Assembly: GCF_001411555.2 (NCBI RefSeq)
Contig: NC_049907.1
Span: forward strand, 8,068,243-8,132,242
Direction: 5' to 3'
Length of the DNA stretch: 64,000 nt
DNA from: Juglans regia
Taxonomy: Eukaryota > Streptophyta > Magnoliopsida > Fagales > Juglandaceae
Shown: positions 21,871-34,004 of the stretch, piece by piece
How positions within the stretch are numbered: position 1 is the stretch's first letter
How the letters are laid out: each line of letters begins with the position of its first letter
Made by a program: the position numbers and the translations under genes
The notes under the pieces: generated by a model
Databases searched by the model: none
What the model was told of the DNA's origin: nothing
The model's input: the letters and a program-made list of their open reading frames with translations, nothing else

Positions 21871-22559
21871 ATCTAAACAAGGAAAAGGCTATAATCCGTT
21901 GAATAGTACACTATTCTAAACCGCCTGCCTTTAGACTTTTCCATTTATCAAACAGTTGGTCTTCTCGGGCAGGAATCCAATTGCACCGCATGTCAATTTT
22001 GAGGGCCATTCAGAGTCAGAATTCAGAGTCAGACACAATTGTACACAGAGTACAGAAACAGTGAATAAGAAAACCGTAGAGTAGGTGAGAAATAGTCCAG
22101 ACTCCAGACGCAGACCTTATTCCCTTTCAAACCCAGCTTTGTTGACGGGAAAGTGATATAAAAATAAAAAAAATAAAAAGTAATGTAAATATAATTCTTT
22201 CGATCTAAATATTTTTTATATATAATTTAAAGAGAGTCGATAAAATTTATAATATCCAATATGAATTTTAAATGATATAGTAATTAGGTTGACATGTTAT
22301 GTTTATATATCTGATCTAAATATTGGTTTAAAGAATTATACGAAATCTTGAACTAATTGATTAATTAAAATTCAAAATAAAACAAAATTATATTTATTAC
22401 ATATTTGACAATCACTAGTGATATAAAATTAGTCAAATCTTTTACAATAAAGTTTATAACAAGTTTAATATATATTTTTCATTATCATTTTTGTTCATCT
22501 GATTTAGTAAAAATGTAACAAAATCTATCAAGAGGAGTATCTTATCTATGTGGGGGTAG
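21871..22559. other. AT-rich intergenic DNA
   Basis: Promoter-side sequence of the small ORF up to about 22140, then very AT-rich DNA. No gene or repeat family recognised. Confidence 0.6.
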
Positions 22560-22627
22560 CTCAACTCAACAGTATGAAAAATACCTGGAATTGGCCCCTG
22601 TTGTGGGGAAATCAAAATCAGTAGCAT

Positions 22628-23725
22628 TTGCTAAAATTAGAGGAAGAGTATGGAAGAAATTTTTTTATCCCCTCCTATGCAATGAGTTGTTTTAAATTGC
22701 CAATAAGTTTATGTAAAGATTTGGAGAGGTTAATGGCTCGGTTTTGGTGGGGCAAGAGAACTGAGGAGAGGAAAATTCACTGGTGCAAATGGGATAAGCT
22801 TTGTGAATCAAAAACTAGAGGTGGAATGGGGTTTCAAGATTTGAAATTGTTTAACTCTGCTCTACTTGCAAAACAAGCTTGGAGGGTTTTAAAGAATGAA
22901 GATTCATTACTCCATCAAGTGTATAAAGTTAAGTATTTTTCTCATTGTTCATTCTTCGAGTCAAAACTGGGTTTTAACCCATCTTATGCATAGAAAGGGA
23001 TATGGGAGGCTAGAAGGATCTTGCTAAGAGGTTGTCAAATGAGATTTGGAAATGGGAACACTGCTAGAATTTGGGAGGATATATGGGTGCCTAGACATCA
23101 TGCCTTGAAGTAAAAAATGGTTCTTAGTGATGAGACATATCTATCAGTAAAGGTTGCAAGTCTAATTGATAGCCAATCGAGGTGGTGGGATGTTGAGCAG
23201 GTTAGAGCCCTCTTCAATCCAAATATTGCTGTTGATATCTTAAAGATTGTTCTAAGTCTTGGCAGGTATGAGGATGTATGGTTTTGGAGACATGAGAGAA
23301 GTGGCAACTTTATTGTGAAGAGTGCATATCGTTTCTTGAAAGCTATGGCATCTCAGGGTTTACCAGAAAATTCTACAACCTACGAAGATAAGAAACTATG
23401 GAAATCTCTGTGGAAAATGCATATCCCTCAAAAGATCAAGATTTTTGTATGGAGGGTTTGTAAGAACAGGTTGCCTTCTAAACAGAATTTATTTAAAAGA
23501 AGGGTTTTGAAATTTGTTTAGTGTGACTTATGTGGCTTTCAGAGTGAAGATCTCCCTCATGCTCTTATTAATTGTCCTAATATTCTTGTTGTTTGGATAT
23601 CTGTTATGCCTATTATGAGGACATTTACTCCTGTTGTCTCTGTAAAAGGTGTAGCAAGGCAAATTTTGGATGTTGGAGACTTATCACGGCTAGAAAGATT
23701 CTCTCTCATTGCATGGGCCTTCTAG
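22628..23725 (+). pseudogene. LINE post-RT and zf-RVT region, broken
   Basis: Pieces read MSCFKLPISLCKDLERLMAR, then GGMGFQDLKLFNSALLAKQA, FGNGNTARIWEDIWVP, and the zf-RVT stretch with WKSLWKMHIPQKIKIFVWRV and CDLCGF. This zinc-binding region follows RT in plant LINEs. In-frame stops lie at 22991-22993, 23112-23114, 23519-23521 and 23723-23725. Otherwise the frame is largely kept. Confidence 0.85.
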
Positions 23726-23761
23726 TATAGGCGTAATAAGCTGATTTATGAGCAGGCAAAG

Positions 23762-24343
23762 TTGTCTTCAAAATCTGTGATCAATCATGCATTGAGTCTG
23801 CAGAATTCAGTTTCATCCTCCACTAAACCACCAGGTCTTAAACCTATTCCGTGCTGGAATGCTCCTCCCACAGGTTTCTTTAAAGTAAATGTAGATGATG
23901 CAATGTTCTTTGATTATCAAAAGGCATGTGTGGGGGCTGTAGTAAGGGATGAGAATGGTCAGGTTGTCATGGCAATTTGCAAATCAGAACATGAGGTGTT
24001 GGAAGCTGAATCAGTGGAATAATTGGCAATGTTTAGAGGATTGCAATTTAACTCTCAACTGGGAATAACAAAGATCATCTTAGAAAGTGACAGCTTGATC
24101 TTAGTCGAGACTTTACAAGCAACTGGGGAATCCTTATCAGTGCTAAGCAATCTCATCTCTAAGGTGAAGAATATGCTAAAGCAATTCCAAGAATATTGGG
24201 TACAACATGTTCCACGCATGAGGAATCAAGTGGCTCACTTTTTAGCAAGACATGCTTGGAGAGTACAAGATGTGGAGATGTGGATGCATTCCATTCCTTA
24301 TTTTGTTGCTCAGTATGTCTGGTTGGGCAATTCTCATGTGTAA
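23762..24343 (+). pseudogene. LINE RNase H (RVT_3-like) domain, broken
   Basis: It starts near CWNAPPTGFFKVNVD, with the first catalytic Asp in KVNVDDAMF. GAVVRDENGQVV, then Glu in EAESVE, LESDSLILVETL with the third acidic residue, and VPRMRNQVAHFLAR at the end follow. This is the archaeal-like RNase H found at the end of some plant L1 elements, which degrades RNA in the RNA:DNA hybrid. One stop at 24020-24022 splits it. Confidence 0.85.
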
Positions 24344-24400
24344 TTTGAAGTTTATCTATGAATGAAGTTCCTTATATCAACAAAAAAAGAAAAAAGATTT

Positions 24401-25300
24401 GGCAGTTTACTTTGGGGTATGATAGACACCAGACTTATCTATTTCTAGCGATTAATTAGATCCAATGTATACATGTTAGAAGATGGGACGTTAATGATAA
24501 TTATTATATTATTATTCTTTTAAAATAGTAATGCATATGTATATGTGATCATTTTCAGAGTTCTTAATTGGGAAATGTCTATGTGATTTTTTTATATACT
24601 TAAATTCCATGGTAATTTTAATTTTATTCTTAAAAATAAGGTTTTAACTTTTGATTATTTTGTCAATGAAAAGAGCAAATCTTTGCGGGTTAATCATTCT
24701 TCTTTTATAATTTATCATCTCTTTTATGACATTAAATTATTTAAACCATCCTTTCATTATCTATAATTTGTTTCGTTTTTTCGTTTTTTTTTTTTTTCCA
24801 GAACTCATGAGAAAACTGTGTGAAAATGGCATCTAAAGTTAGAAGAAGTTGCAAGGAAATTGCCAAGAAGTTACTTGATGCAGGACATGGATACAAGTAC
24901 AACCAACGAGGCAGCGGCTTCCAATGATTTTGGAACATGCAAGTAATTGGTGTGAAGATGGAGTTATCAAGCCTGAAGTTACCGCGTCAACTTACCTTTA
25001 GAATTGTCTCTGTTTTCAGGATGATTTACTTTGATTTGTTTTCAATTTATTGTTTCCTTTTCTGAGTGTTTCCTTTATCAATTGTCTACTTTCCTTTTGT
25101 AATCTCCATAAATATTGGGCTATCATTGTAATGGAGGATTAAGTTTGGAATAAAAAAAGACTCTTATTTTTTTTTCTCTGCAATTCGGCGACAGTTTTTG
25201 GAAGACACAGTTCCTCTGTTTTCCGTAAGCTTAATTCCTCTGTTTTCGTATTGAACGACTTCTTCCCCTACACCATTACTGAACATCTTTCTTTCAATAA
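24401..25300. other. Intergenic DNA before the TNL gene
   Basis: No gene recognised. A 33-codon frame starting at 24826 (MASKVRRSCKEIAKKLLDAG) looks like a real protein scrap but is too short to assign. T-rich runs lie at 24780-24798 and 25166-25178. Confidence 0.5.
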
Positions 25301-25301
25301 T

Positions 25302-25346
25302 TTAACGCGGCATTGACTCAATGCATGACTTAACGCGGCATTGACT
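25302..25346 (+). promoter_or_regulatory. Duplicated W-box motif in TNL promoter
   Basis: The 17-mer TTAACGCGGCATTGACT occurs at 25302-25318 and exactly again at 25330-25346, each holding a TTGAC W-box core. They lie 150-200 bp upstream of the TNL start codon. W-boxes bind WRKY factors and are common in defence-gene promoters; binding here is inference. Confidence 0.6.
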
Positions 25347-25497
25347 TCCCGCGGCATCTTTCTCTTGAGTTGCCATGAAGATACCATTAACGGATAGGTA
25401 TGGTGTGAGAAAGCGGCATGGCCTGGAATTGTCCTTTAAAAGGAGAGTCGATGATTTCCAACTCTGATTTACAGACGTACACTGACTAAGTTCTTCC

Positions 25498-28400
25498 ATG
25501 GCCTTATCTACAATCTCTTCTTCGTCTTCTTCTTCAGTCACCTCTCCATGGCTCTACGATGTGTTCTTGAGCTTTAGAGGAGAAGATACCCGTGATACTT
25601 TTACTGCCCATCTATACCATGCTTTGATTCAAAAGGGAATCCGTACCTTCATAGATGATGATGAAGTTAAAAGGGGTGATGAGATTTCAACTAAACTCCT
25701 CCCAGCCATAGAAGATTCAAGGATTTCCATCATTATACTCTCAAAAAATTATGCATTGTCAACATGGTGTTTGGTTGAGTTAGTGAAGATTCTTGAGTGT
25801 AAAAAATCAAAGCAACAAATAGTTTTACCTGTGTTTTACCACGTAGATCCATCAGATATTCGACATCAAAGAGGAACTTTTGGAGAAGCATTGGCTAAAC
25901 ATGCAGAGAAATTGAATGTAGATCACATGAAGTTGCAGATGTGGAAGGATGCCCTACTAGAAGTTGCTAATTTGTCTGGAGACCATTTGATCAGAAATGG
26001 GTATTTCTAACTGCTTAATTAATTTGTGCTGTTCATTCATGATTTCCCCCATTCTATCATATGTATGAATCACTAGCTAGTCTGCATCTTGTATATATAT
26101 GGGTTTTAATATGGAACTAAAACATTAATTTCTTTATAAGTTTATTGGAAATTAAAGTTGAATAAATTGAACTAATCACAACTTGAATGAAACTATATAA
26201 AAATCTAAGTTTTTGTTTGGCCTTTTTATGAACGCAGACTAAAGTACATGTAGAGATTGATCAACTCATACGCTCTGCTTATGTTCCTTTTCTTTCTTAT
26301 TTTAGTTTATTTTCTGGTTGTGGGAAAAAAATTATTTAGATTATGTTCCTTGTTTTCATGCGAAGAGCTGTATTCATTAATTAATCCTTTTTCTTTATAT
26401 TGTATATAAATAGGAACGAATCTAAATTCATTGAAGGAATCGTTCAAGAGGTCTCAAGAATAGTAAATCATTCATATTTACATGTTGCAAAGTATCCAGT
26501 TGGATTAGACTCCCAAGTACGGGATATCATGAATTTGCATGTAAGCGTTGGGACAAATGACATTCGAATGGTAGGGATCTTAGGAGTTGGGGGAATTGGT
26601 AAGACAACTCTAGCCAAATCAATTTATAACTCAATTGCTTTTGGATTTGAAGCTAGTTGTTTTCTTGAAAATGTTAGTGACACTGCAAATCAAGTGCATG
26701 GTTTGGTCCAACTGCAAGGGACCCTTCTTTATAAGATCTTTGGAGATTGTAAAAGTTTGATGGTTGATAGTATTGACACGAGAATCACTATGATAAAGCA
26801 CAGGCTTCGTTCTAAAAGAGTTCTTCTAATTATTGATGGTGTAGATCACTTGAACCAATTAGAAACCTTAACAGGAGGTCATGATTGGTTTGGTACAGGA
26901 AGTAGAATCATAATCACAACAAGAGATCAACACCTATTGACTACTCATGGAGTTGATTCAACATACAAGATGAGGGGATTGAATCACAACAATGCTTTTG
27001 AACTATTTTGTTGGCATGCTTTCAAAAGAAATAAACCAAATGACTGTTATGGAGAATTTGTAGAACAGATCATAAATTATGCTGGGAGCCTTCCACTAGT
27101 TTTAACTGTGCTTGGTTCGGATTTATGTGGCAGAAGAGAAAAAAGTGAGTGGGAAAGTGCATTGGATCAGTACAGGAAAATCCCTCACCAAGATATTCAA
27201 AAAATACTTCGAACAAGTTATGATAGATTAAGTGAAAATGAAAAGAATGTTTTTCTTGACATTGCATGTTTTTTCAATGGACAAGGGCTTGATGATGTCA
27301 TTAAGATACTAGATAGTTTTGATTTTTACCCAAACTCATGCATCCCAAGACTTAAGGAGAAGTGCCTTATTTCAGAGTCCCATGGAATATTAAAAATGCA
27401 TGACTTGTTACGAGATATGGGTAGAGAAGTTGTTCGACAAGAATCACCCACAAATCCAGGAGCACATAGCAGATTGTTTAATCATGAAGACGTTCATGAT
27501 CTACTGGAGGAAGATACAGTAATTGTTTGCCACATGTGACATATAGTACTTTTATTTATGTATATATATATATATATGAATAAATAAATAATTTTGTTTA
27601 AAAAAATAAACATTGTGATGGTTGCCACACTTAAACATTGTCATACTATATAGGGAACAGAGAACGTTCAAGCAATAGTGGTAGATTTTCCTGAAGACGA
27701 TGACATGATACACTTGAGTTCAAAGGCATTCAAGAAGATGAAAAGACTCCGATTATTTAGATGCCGCAATGCATGGTTTTCTGGAGAACTTAAATCTCTA
27801 CCTAATGGAATAAGAGTGCTTGATTGGCCTAAATGTCCTTTACAATCTCTGCCACAATTTCATGGAGACAGACTTGTTATACTACGAATGCCCTTTAGTC
27901 TAATCCAGGAGATACGCTTGGAATTTAAGGTACAATTATTATTATTTTCAATATTTCTTTCTTTAAACTTAGTTTGATGTTCTTTTCTTTTTAACAGAAT
28001 CTGACGGTTATGGATTTCCGTGGTTGTGAATTCATAACGAAACTCTCGGATATTTCAAGTTGCCCAAATCTGATGAAAATAAATCTTAGCTATTGTAAAA
28101 ATCTAGTTGAAGTTCATGATTCTGTTGGATTAATCCTTGATAAGCTTGTTAACTTGAGATTTAATGGATGTTTCAATCTAAAGAGCTTTCCAAGGAGACT
28201 CCAATTGAGATATCTGGGATTCCTTGATCTTAATGATTGCTCAAGCCTTCAAAACTTTCCTGAAATCGAATGTGAAATGGAAAATTTACGTGAAGTCCAC
28301 TTAAGGGGCACCACAATAGAAGAATTGCCTTCATCCATTGGGTACCTCACTGGGCTTGAAAGTTTAGAGCTAGGTAGCTGCGTAAACCTTAAGCGTCTAC

Positions 28401-29679
28401 CAAGTAGCATTCATCAATTGAGATCTCTAGGGTGGATTGAGCTCAACGATTGTCCAAATATTATAAGTTTTGGGATGGAGGAGGAGGTGCATAATGGACA
28501 ACCCACAAATTCAACCGCTTCTAATTTTCATTTATTTCTTACAAACTCTGGCCTATCAAAATCGAATTTCTTGGGGCCATTTCATTTCTTTCCCAAACTG
28601 GGCTATTTAGATCTATTAGGCAGTGATATCGTAAGCATTCCTTCAAGCATCAAAACATATGTTAGATTGTGGTATGTTTCATTGAATGATTGCAAGCAAC
28701 TTCAAGAAATTAAAGAGTTTCCACCGAATCTAAAAGTGGTAAGTGCTAGTGGATGCATATCACTGGAAAGTTTACCAGAAATATCAAAAGAATTCAATTT
28801 CCCACGGCTAGAATGGATTGGCTTGGCCAGATGCTATAAAGTGAATATGGGAAATTGGATGTCAAATCCTGCATGGAATCAAGTAAGTCCCTATGTATAT
28901 ATTTCTCGTCTCCTTTTACACTCATTTTGTGTGCCTAATTGGTTTATATATATTTATATAGTTGAAATATATTTTATGATGTATTCATTCAACAGGCTGA
29001 GATGATATTTCCGGGAAAGAAGATTCCAGATTGGTTCAACCATTGCAAGGAGATCACTTCAAATAGTCATCGGTGTGAATTTGATATTAGAGTAGCCCCA
29101 CAGTATAATTTGGATGACATCATAGGAATTGCTTTTTGTGCTGTTATTGAACCCATTGCAACTATTAGTTTGGCCGTTTCAATCATGAGAGGAGATACAT
29201 ACGCCAGGAATTATTGGGATGCACGTGTAGCATTTGAAGAAATTGATTCAGATCATGTATGGTTAAGGTACCTAACAACAGAAGATATTACGTGCCTACG
29301 AGCTGTGAGTGTAGATCAAGCAGATGATCTGAGGATTATCTTTGAAAGCAAAGATCCAAATTCAATGATCTTCAAACGTTGCGGAGTTCATCTGTTATAC
29401 AAACAGCATGAACATAATGCCAAAGATCATGCAGGTCAAGTGCCCCATCATGAAAATATTGATGTCCATTGGAATGCACCCATTGAAGATATTGGAAATT
29501 TAGCAAATCCAATGGGTGGAAGTCAGCTTTCAAAGAGGCGTCGTGTTGATTATGATGACTATGAAGACGATCACAACATTGAATCCAACTTGTACACACA
29601 ACAAAGGAAGCCTGCTTCAACTTTGGAAATCAAAGTTTTTCTGATTTCAAGTGTATGGAGGAGCAGTTATGTAAAGTAG
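25498..29679 (+). CDS. TIR-NBS-LRR immune receptor (TNL), five exons
   Basis: Exons 25498-26000, 26414-27518, 27654-27929, 27998-28882 and 28996-29679 join with GT/AG introns in frame to give about 1150 residues. TIR domain (about 19-165): YDVFLSFRGED and STWCLVEL, with Glu94 at the NADase catalytic position. NB-ARC: P-loop GVGGIGKTT (225-233, Lys231), kinase-2 LLIIDGVD, GSRIIITTRD, a GLPL-like SLPLVL, and LKMHDLL. LRRs fill exons 3 and 4. A C-JID-type post-LRR domain (IFPGKKIPDWFNH) starts exon 5. By family it senses pathogen effectors and signals by TIR NADase activity. Kinase-2 has DGVD and the GLPL motif has SLPLVL, both slight departures. No stop or frameshift is seen. The last exon end is the least certain. 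Confidence 0.92.
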
Positions 29680-29915
29680 TTATTTTTATTTTGTATTTAA
29701 CTTGAGCTTCGTATGAATGAAAATATGATTATTTAGCCTGAAATATTCGGAGGCTCCTCGAATTGCCAATAGTACTATTATTTTGTGATGGTTCATCCAT
29801 CCAAATTCTAGCATATTTGTGTGGTACCTTACATGGAGAGGGCTTTTCTTTTTACTAGAAGAACAAGAACTACAAAACAAAACTCGAAGGTAGTTTACAA
29901 AAATACCTTCCGAGT
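29680..29915. other. TNL 3' flank
   Basis: Probable 3' UTR and spacer of the TNL gene, followed by a (TA)n run at 29919-29943. No coding signal. Confidence 0.5.
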
Positions 29916-29944
29916 TTATATATATATATATATATATATATAAA

Positions 29945-31345
29945 GGTGTACCTTCGAGGAGCTTGCTCCTTCTGCTGCATGCTCAGCTGCATCTTTCTTT
30001 TTTGACTGCTGTGTTCCCAAGCACTCCAAAAAAATAACATCTGGGGCTTCTATTTCCACAATCACCTTGAAAGTGAATCTGCAATATATGCGAATTGACA
30101 ACTGTAGATCGCAATTATAAGATTGGCAAAGTTCTTGCAGTCCCCTGAAAGGACCCTGCAAACTGGAGAACCTCATGATTGGATCCAAAAAGGAAAGCAT
30201 TATCGTCCACATAAGCTCCAGATTAAACCCTGAATCAAGAAGAATGGCACCCAGAGAAGACTCTACCAAGTCCCCCAAAGCCTGACGCAATAAGTCAAAC
30301 ACTATTTAATCACATATGTCACTGTTAATTCCATCCGACTGTCTGCAGTTCTAATCGCATTAGTTTTCCATTTCTTTTCACTATTTAATGACTAGTTGTA
30401 TTTGCCATGAACTAAATAATTCAAAACCAAAAAAGTGAAGTGGCGATAGAGCGAAAGCATAAGCGAACATTATTATTACAAATTCAATAATGTCAAATTA
30501 TACTTACCAAAGAAAACAAATATACAGATATATTAATATTTATAAAATTAAAATCATAGCCTAAAATTCAGTGATACCTGTAACTTGCTCCTAGTGGCTA
30601 GCATGTACAAATTGGAATTGTTCAGTAAGTTCTCCTTCATCAAGAGCACAGGTTATGAAAGCCAATGCTCAAGTTAATACCACGTGTGGGAAGACCTTAC
30701 TCGATGGCATGTAACTTCAGCTCCTTCTGGGAATGCAGAAGAAAAGGTGTTCTTCAGTTCAATGGCCACGAGCAAGTTTTCCAGTCGATGCATGATTGAT
30801 GGTAACAAAGATATTCAACTCCCGATATCTTTTGAAAAGCCTATGATCTTCAACTGACATAGCTGATCAGGAGGCAAATCAATGAAGTATTCCTCCCGTT
30901 CATGCGATTCTGTTTTTGATATTTTTTTATACAAGTAAAACAGAAAATGTAATGCATGAGAAGTTCTAAGGTTCAACAAAGGTAAAATTTTATTCTCTGC
31001 GGTAAGAGCTACATTACACAAAAACTTTATATATATGTTTGTGTGTTCAAATTTATATAGAAGATCATTTTGAAAAACACATAGCAAAAAACTAATGGAG
31101 AAATCATTTTGAATCATACAATTGGAAGATAACAGATCACTTCATGCAAGATCATCCTCAACAAGAAGAACTTGTCAAAAAAAAAAAATCCTCAACAAGA
31201 AGAGAACTATGACAGAAAAGTCAAATAAAATTACCTGAATCCTCTGGCTTTCAGTTGCAGAGCAAGTTACGCAAGCAAAGAAGTGGTTTTGCATTCAGAA
31301 AAGGTTGTTCAGGGTACTTAAGCTCAATCCCAAACCTGACTTCCA
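29945..31345 (-). pseudogene. DCL4-like: Dicer-like 4 (DCL4-like) pseudogene fragment
   Basis: Minus-strand pieces occur in the order of a Dicer. LKYPEQPFLNAKPLLCLRNL (about 31240-31340) is from the PAZ side. YFIDLPPDQLCQLKIIGFSKDIGS and [19 protein letters not shown] (about 30690-30900) are the start of RNase IIIa. NNSNLYMLATRSKLQ (about 30590-30640) follows. The RNase IIIb end with ALGDLVESSLGAILLDSGFN and a dsRNA-binding tail (KKDAAEHAA) lie at 29945-30302. Splice-like junctions sit between pieces, so this is a genomic copy, not a processed one. Stops lie at 30815-30817 and elsewhere, and the catalytic core of RNase IIIa/b exons is missing. The [12 protein letters not shown] wording points to DCL4 rather than DCL2. 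Confidence 0.78.
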
Positions 31346-31690
31346 ACATTTAAAGAAAAAACTATATCATAACAAGTTACTAAAAGACAAAATCAATATA
31401 TATAATGTATTCAGAAGGAATCTAGAATGAAATAAACGTGCAAATAGTCAAGGAGTCTAGTTTTATACTTCTCATATCTTACGCTATGCGTAGCTTGAAG
31501 TTTCTGAGTCCTTACAAGGGCTATATCCATTCATTCCATGAATGATGTTAGTAATAAAGTAAAAATCATTTTTGTGGGGGGCATACACTAGACTATTCTC
31601 AACACCACTTCTACTTCTGCAACCATTGGCAAGTTGTAGATGAACACCCAAAGGATATGTTTCGACCGAGGCATCTTCTGGAGTCCGGAA
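31346..31690. other. Spacer, nothing recognised
   Basis: No gene, RNA or repeat family recognised between the DCL4-like and LINE fragments. Confidence 0.5.
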
Positions 31691-31712
31691 AACTGGGGAC
31701 GATAAATATCTA

Positions 31713-32170
31713 CTAATAATTTTCCAATCTACTCGAGACTGGAAGCAGAGGATTAAGTCTGTTAACCATTATTTTAGAGAACACTTTATATATCACCGAG
31801 CACAAACTAATAGACCTGAATTTAGAAAAACTCGATGGGTTCTCCTCTTCGGGGATAGTTACAATGAAAGTAGAAGAATGAAACTTTGTAAGAGGAGTCC
31901 CATTGAAGAAATCAGCAGCTGCTTCAACCACGTCCTCTTTGACAATGTCCCAGCATTTCATAAAAAAACAAGACCCAAGTCCATCAGGTCCAAGGCTACT
32001 ATCTTCGGGAATATCAAATAAAGCAGTTCTGACTTCCTCCAAAGTTGGTATTTTGCATAATGAATCATTTTCCTCATCTGTGATAACTGTTTGGAGTAAA
32101 TTTTGTCAGGTATCTAGCTCTTGCACCCCTTCTATTGATGTCGTGTTTTGCGGGTCTGGACAACTTCACA
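31713..32170 (-). pseudogene. LINE reverse transcriptase scrap
   Basis: A minus-strand open stretch with EDSSLGPDGLGSCFF, TPLTKFHSSTFIVTIPEEEN and FRSISLCSVIYKVFSKIMVN is the N-terminal part of an L1-type reverse transcriptase. The frame continues upstream to about 32170 (LLQTVITDEEN). Neither the endonuclease nor the YADD motif is present. It is a third LINE, distinct from the two above. Confidence 0.82.
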
Positions 32171-32256
32171 CCCTCAGTATATGATGTGAATTATTTGGAG
32201 TCTTTGGCAGTGTTCTGGTGCAGCTATATGGTGGCAGGTCGTACATCGATGGCAGT

Positions 32257-32800
32257 GGATGGAAAATAAATACTATGAAAGTAAAAAGAGATAATACAAG
32301 ATTTACATAGTTCGGTAATATGCCTACGTCCACGGGGTTTGGGGAGGGAAGTCTCCAATATAATATATCAGTTTATAACCACTCATGGATCCTCATATCT
32401 CACTGTATAGAGAAGGTTGAAACTCTTCTTGTTGAGGGCGATGTCTTCCTTGAGGGGTTGCTTGAAGAAGAAGATCTGATTAAGGGAGAGCTCGGTCCCT
32501 CTGAGAAGTAGAGGTCGTTCATTCGTCTATATATTTTCATCTAGTTGTATGCTTTATATATGTACCGATTTGTTGTGTGTCAGCTTCCTTCCTTAGCCTA
32601 CTTTCTTTCTAGCATGCTCTAAAGCTCCCTGCCATGATATGACTTGTCCCATTGGCCTGCCTGACTTGCTCTACTTGATCCCTTCTTATCTCCCTCTGAC
32701 ATTCACAGCCCCTATATCCCTCTTGTCTCCTCTTTTGTCCCTAGTGATATCTTGATGGGTTGGACCCAATTTATGGGCTAGTGTATTTTTCCCCTCCACA
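32257..32800 (+). mobile_element. Copia-type LTR (probably solo), limits approximate
   Basis: The segment has ATTTACATAGTTCGGTAATATGCC and CTACGTCCACGGGG near 32302-32338, a motif common in LTRs of plant Copia elements. It ends GGGCTAGTGTATTTTTCCCC then TCCACA near 32800. No PBS, gag or pol lies beside it. I could not find a target duplication, so the ends are uncertain. Confidence 0.55.
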
Positions 32801-33821
32801 CCTTCTATGGCTAAAGCTGGTGCAAAACCTCCTGAGCCAACCTCACGTCAACTACCAAGAGGAAAAAAAAAATAGAATCTCTCCATAAATGGAATCTCTC
32901 CAATTTCAAATTGATAAAAAAAAAAAATGGCAACTGCCTCTTCCTTCCATTACCATGCGTAACGCTCTGTAGCCGGATGGGTCGGAGAATTACTACCTGT
33001 CACTTACAAACTTGTCTCTCAAAGCATCTAAAATCTCCCAATATTTCAAAAACGCATATTTCCCTACGAATATGCATGGATCGAGCAACAAGGAGAAGAT
33101 TACCTTTTCCTCCTCCAAGGTGTTCATGCATAGTTCTTCCATAACCAAACACTCCAATCCACGATTGCGTTTGATATTCTGAATGAGATGAGAAACAAGT
33201 TTTTGCCATTATTGGAACATGACGTTCATCCCCATGCACCAGAGCATGCAATCGATACCGCACACGAAGTAAATCCACGTACTCGTGAAACAATCAAGCC
33301 ACATGCAGAAAATGGATAACAAACCAGTCCGTTGCATGCCACGGACCCTCCACTGATCTCCGCATTCTTTAGTTTGTTGGCTAACAACCTGACAATTGTA
33401 TATTCTCTCTCTCTCCTTTCTGTTAGACAGCTACGTAGCTTAGCTCTATTTAAACAGCAGGAACATTTCCCTTTATGCAATGTATTTTTTTTTTTTTCCT
33501 TACGTGAAATAAGATTTCTCTCGAGGACTTCCACCTCCTTCCTAGACTTTTACTTTCTTATAGCCATGACAATATGTTCAATCTTACCATGAATATGCTA
33601 GAATTATTTCTTCACTGTAGCCTCTCAAGCTCTATTGAGTGCGCGCGCGCGCGCACACACATATATATAATATATGTGTATATATATATATATATGTATG
33701 TATATGTATATAAAAGGTATGTTGTGGTTCTAAGCTTTGTAGCTAAGAAACTCATTACAAGAAAGGTATGACTTTGACATGGGCTGGAAGCTCACATGAT
33801 GCCCAATTCAAAATCTGACAC

Positions 33822-33859
<38 letters not shown>

Positions 33860-33986
33860 GTGTGTGTGTAGTTGATCTTCATTTTCGTACAAGGAATCCA
33901 AAGAAGATTGTAGAAAGGATAATGATATCCCTACGTTTTATTTACTACAGCTCTTCTACCCACAGCCCACGTGGCTTTCTTTTTAT
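32801..33986. other. Intergenic DNA with compound microsatellite
   Basis: No gene recognised. At about 33641-33715 a (GC)n run passes into (AC)n and then (AT)n, a compound repeat of alternating purine-pyrimidine. A second (TA)n run lies at about 33826-33857. Confidence 0.6.
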
Positions 33987-33994
33987 GTTTTTCT
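33987..33994. repeat. 8-bp target duplication of hAT element (left)
   Basis: GTTTTTCT, identical to 38171-38178. Eight bases is the standard hAT duplication. Confidence 0.9.
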
Positions 33995-34004
33995 TAGGGG
34001 TGGG

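Larger units (their letters stand above)
22560..24400 (+). mobile_element. Second L1-like LINE, 5'-truncated
   Basis: Only the 3' third is present. It has the post-RT connection (FWWGKRTEERKIHWCKWDKL near 22742), the zf-RVT domain (23117-23600) and an RNase H domain (23840-24340). A short A-rich tail (about 24379-24398) ends it. 5' truncation is usual for LINEs. Stops interrupt it, three of them TAG at positions where the family normally has Trp. It is a different LINE subfamily from the one at 1-17119, because it carries a C-terminal RNase H. Confidence 0.88.

Noticed and set aside
33000..33293. 97-codon minus-strand ORF with a protein-like composition
   Set aside because: No family recognised, no splice or leader signal; kept out for lack of support.
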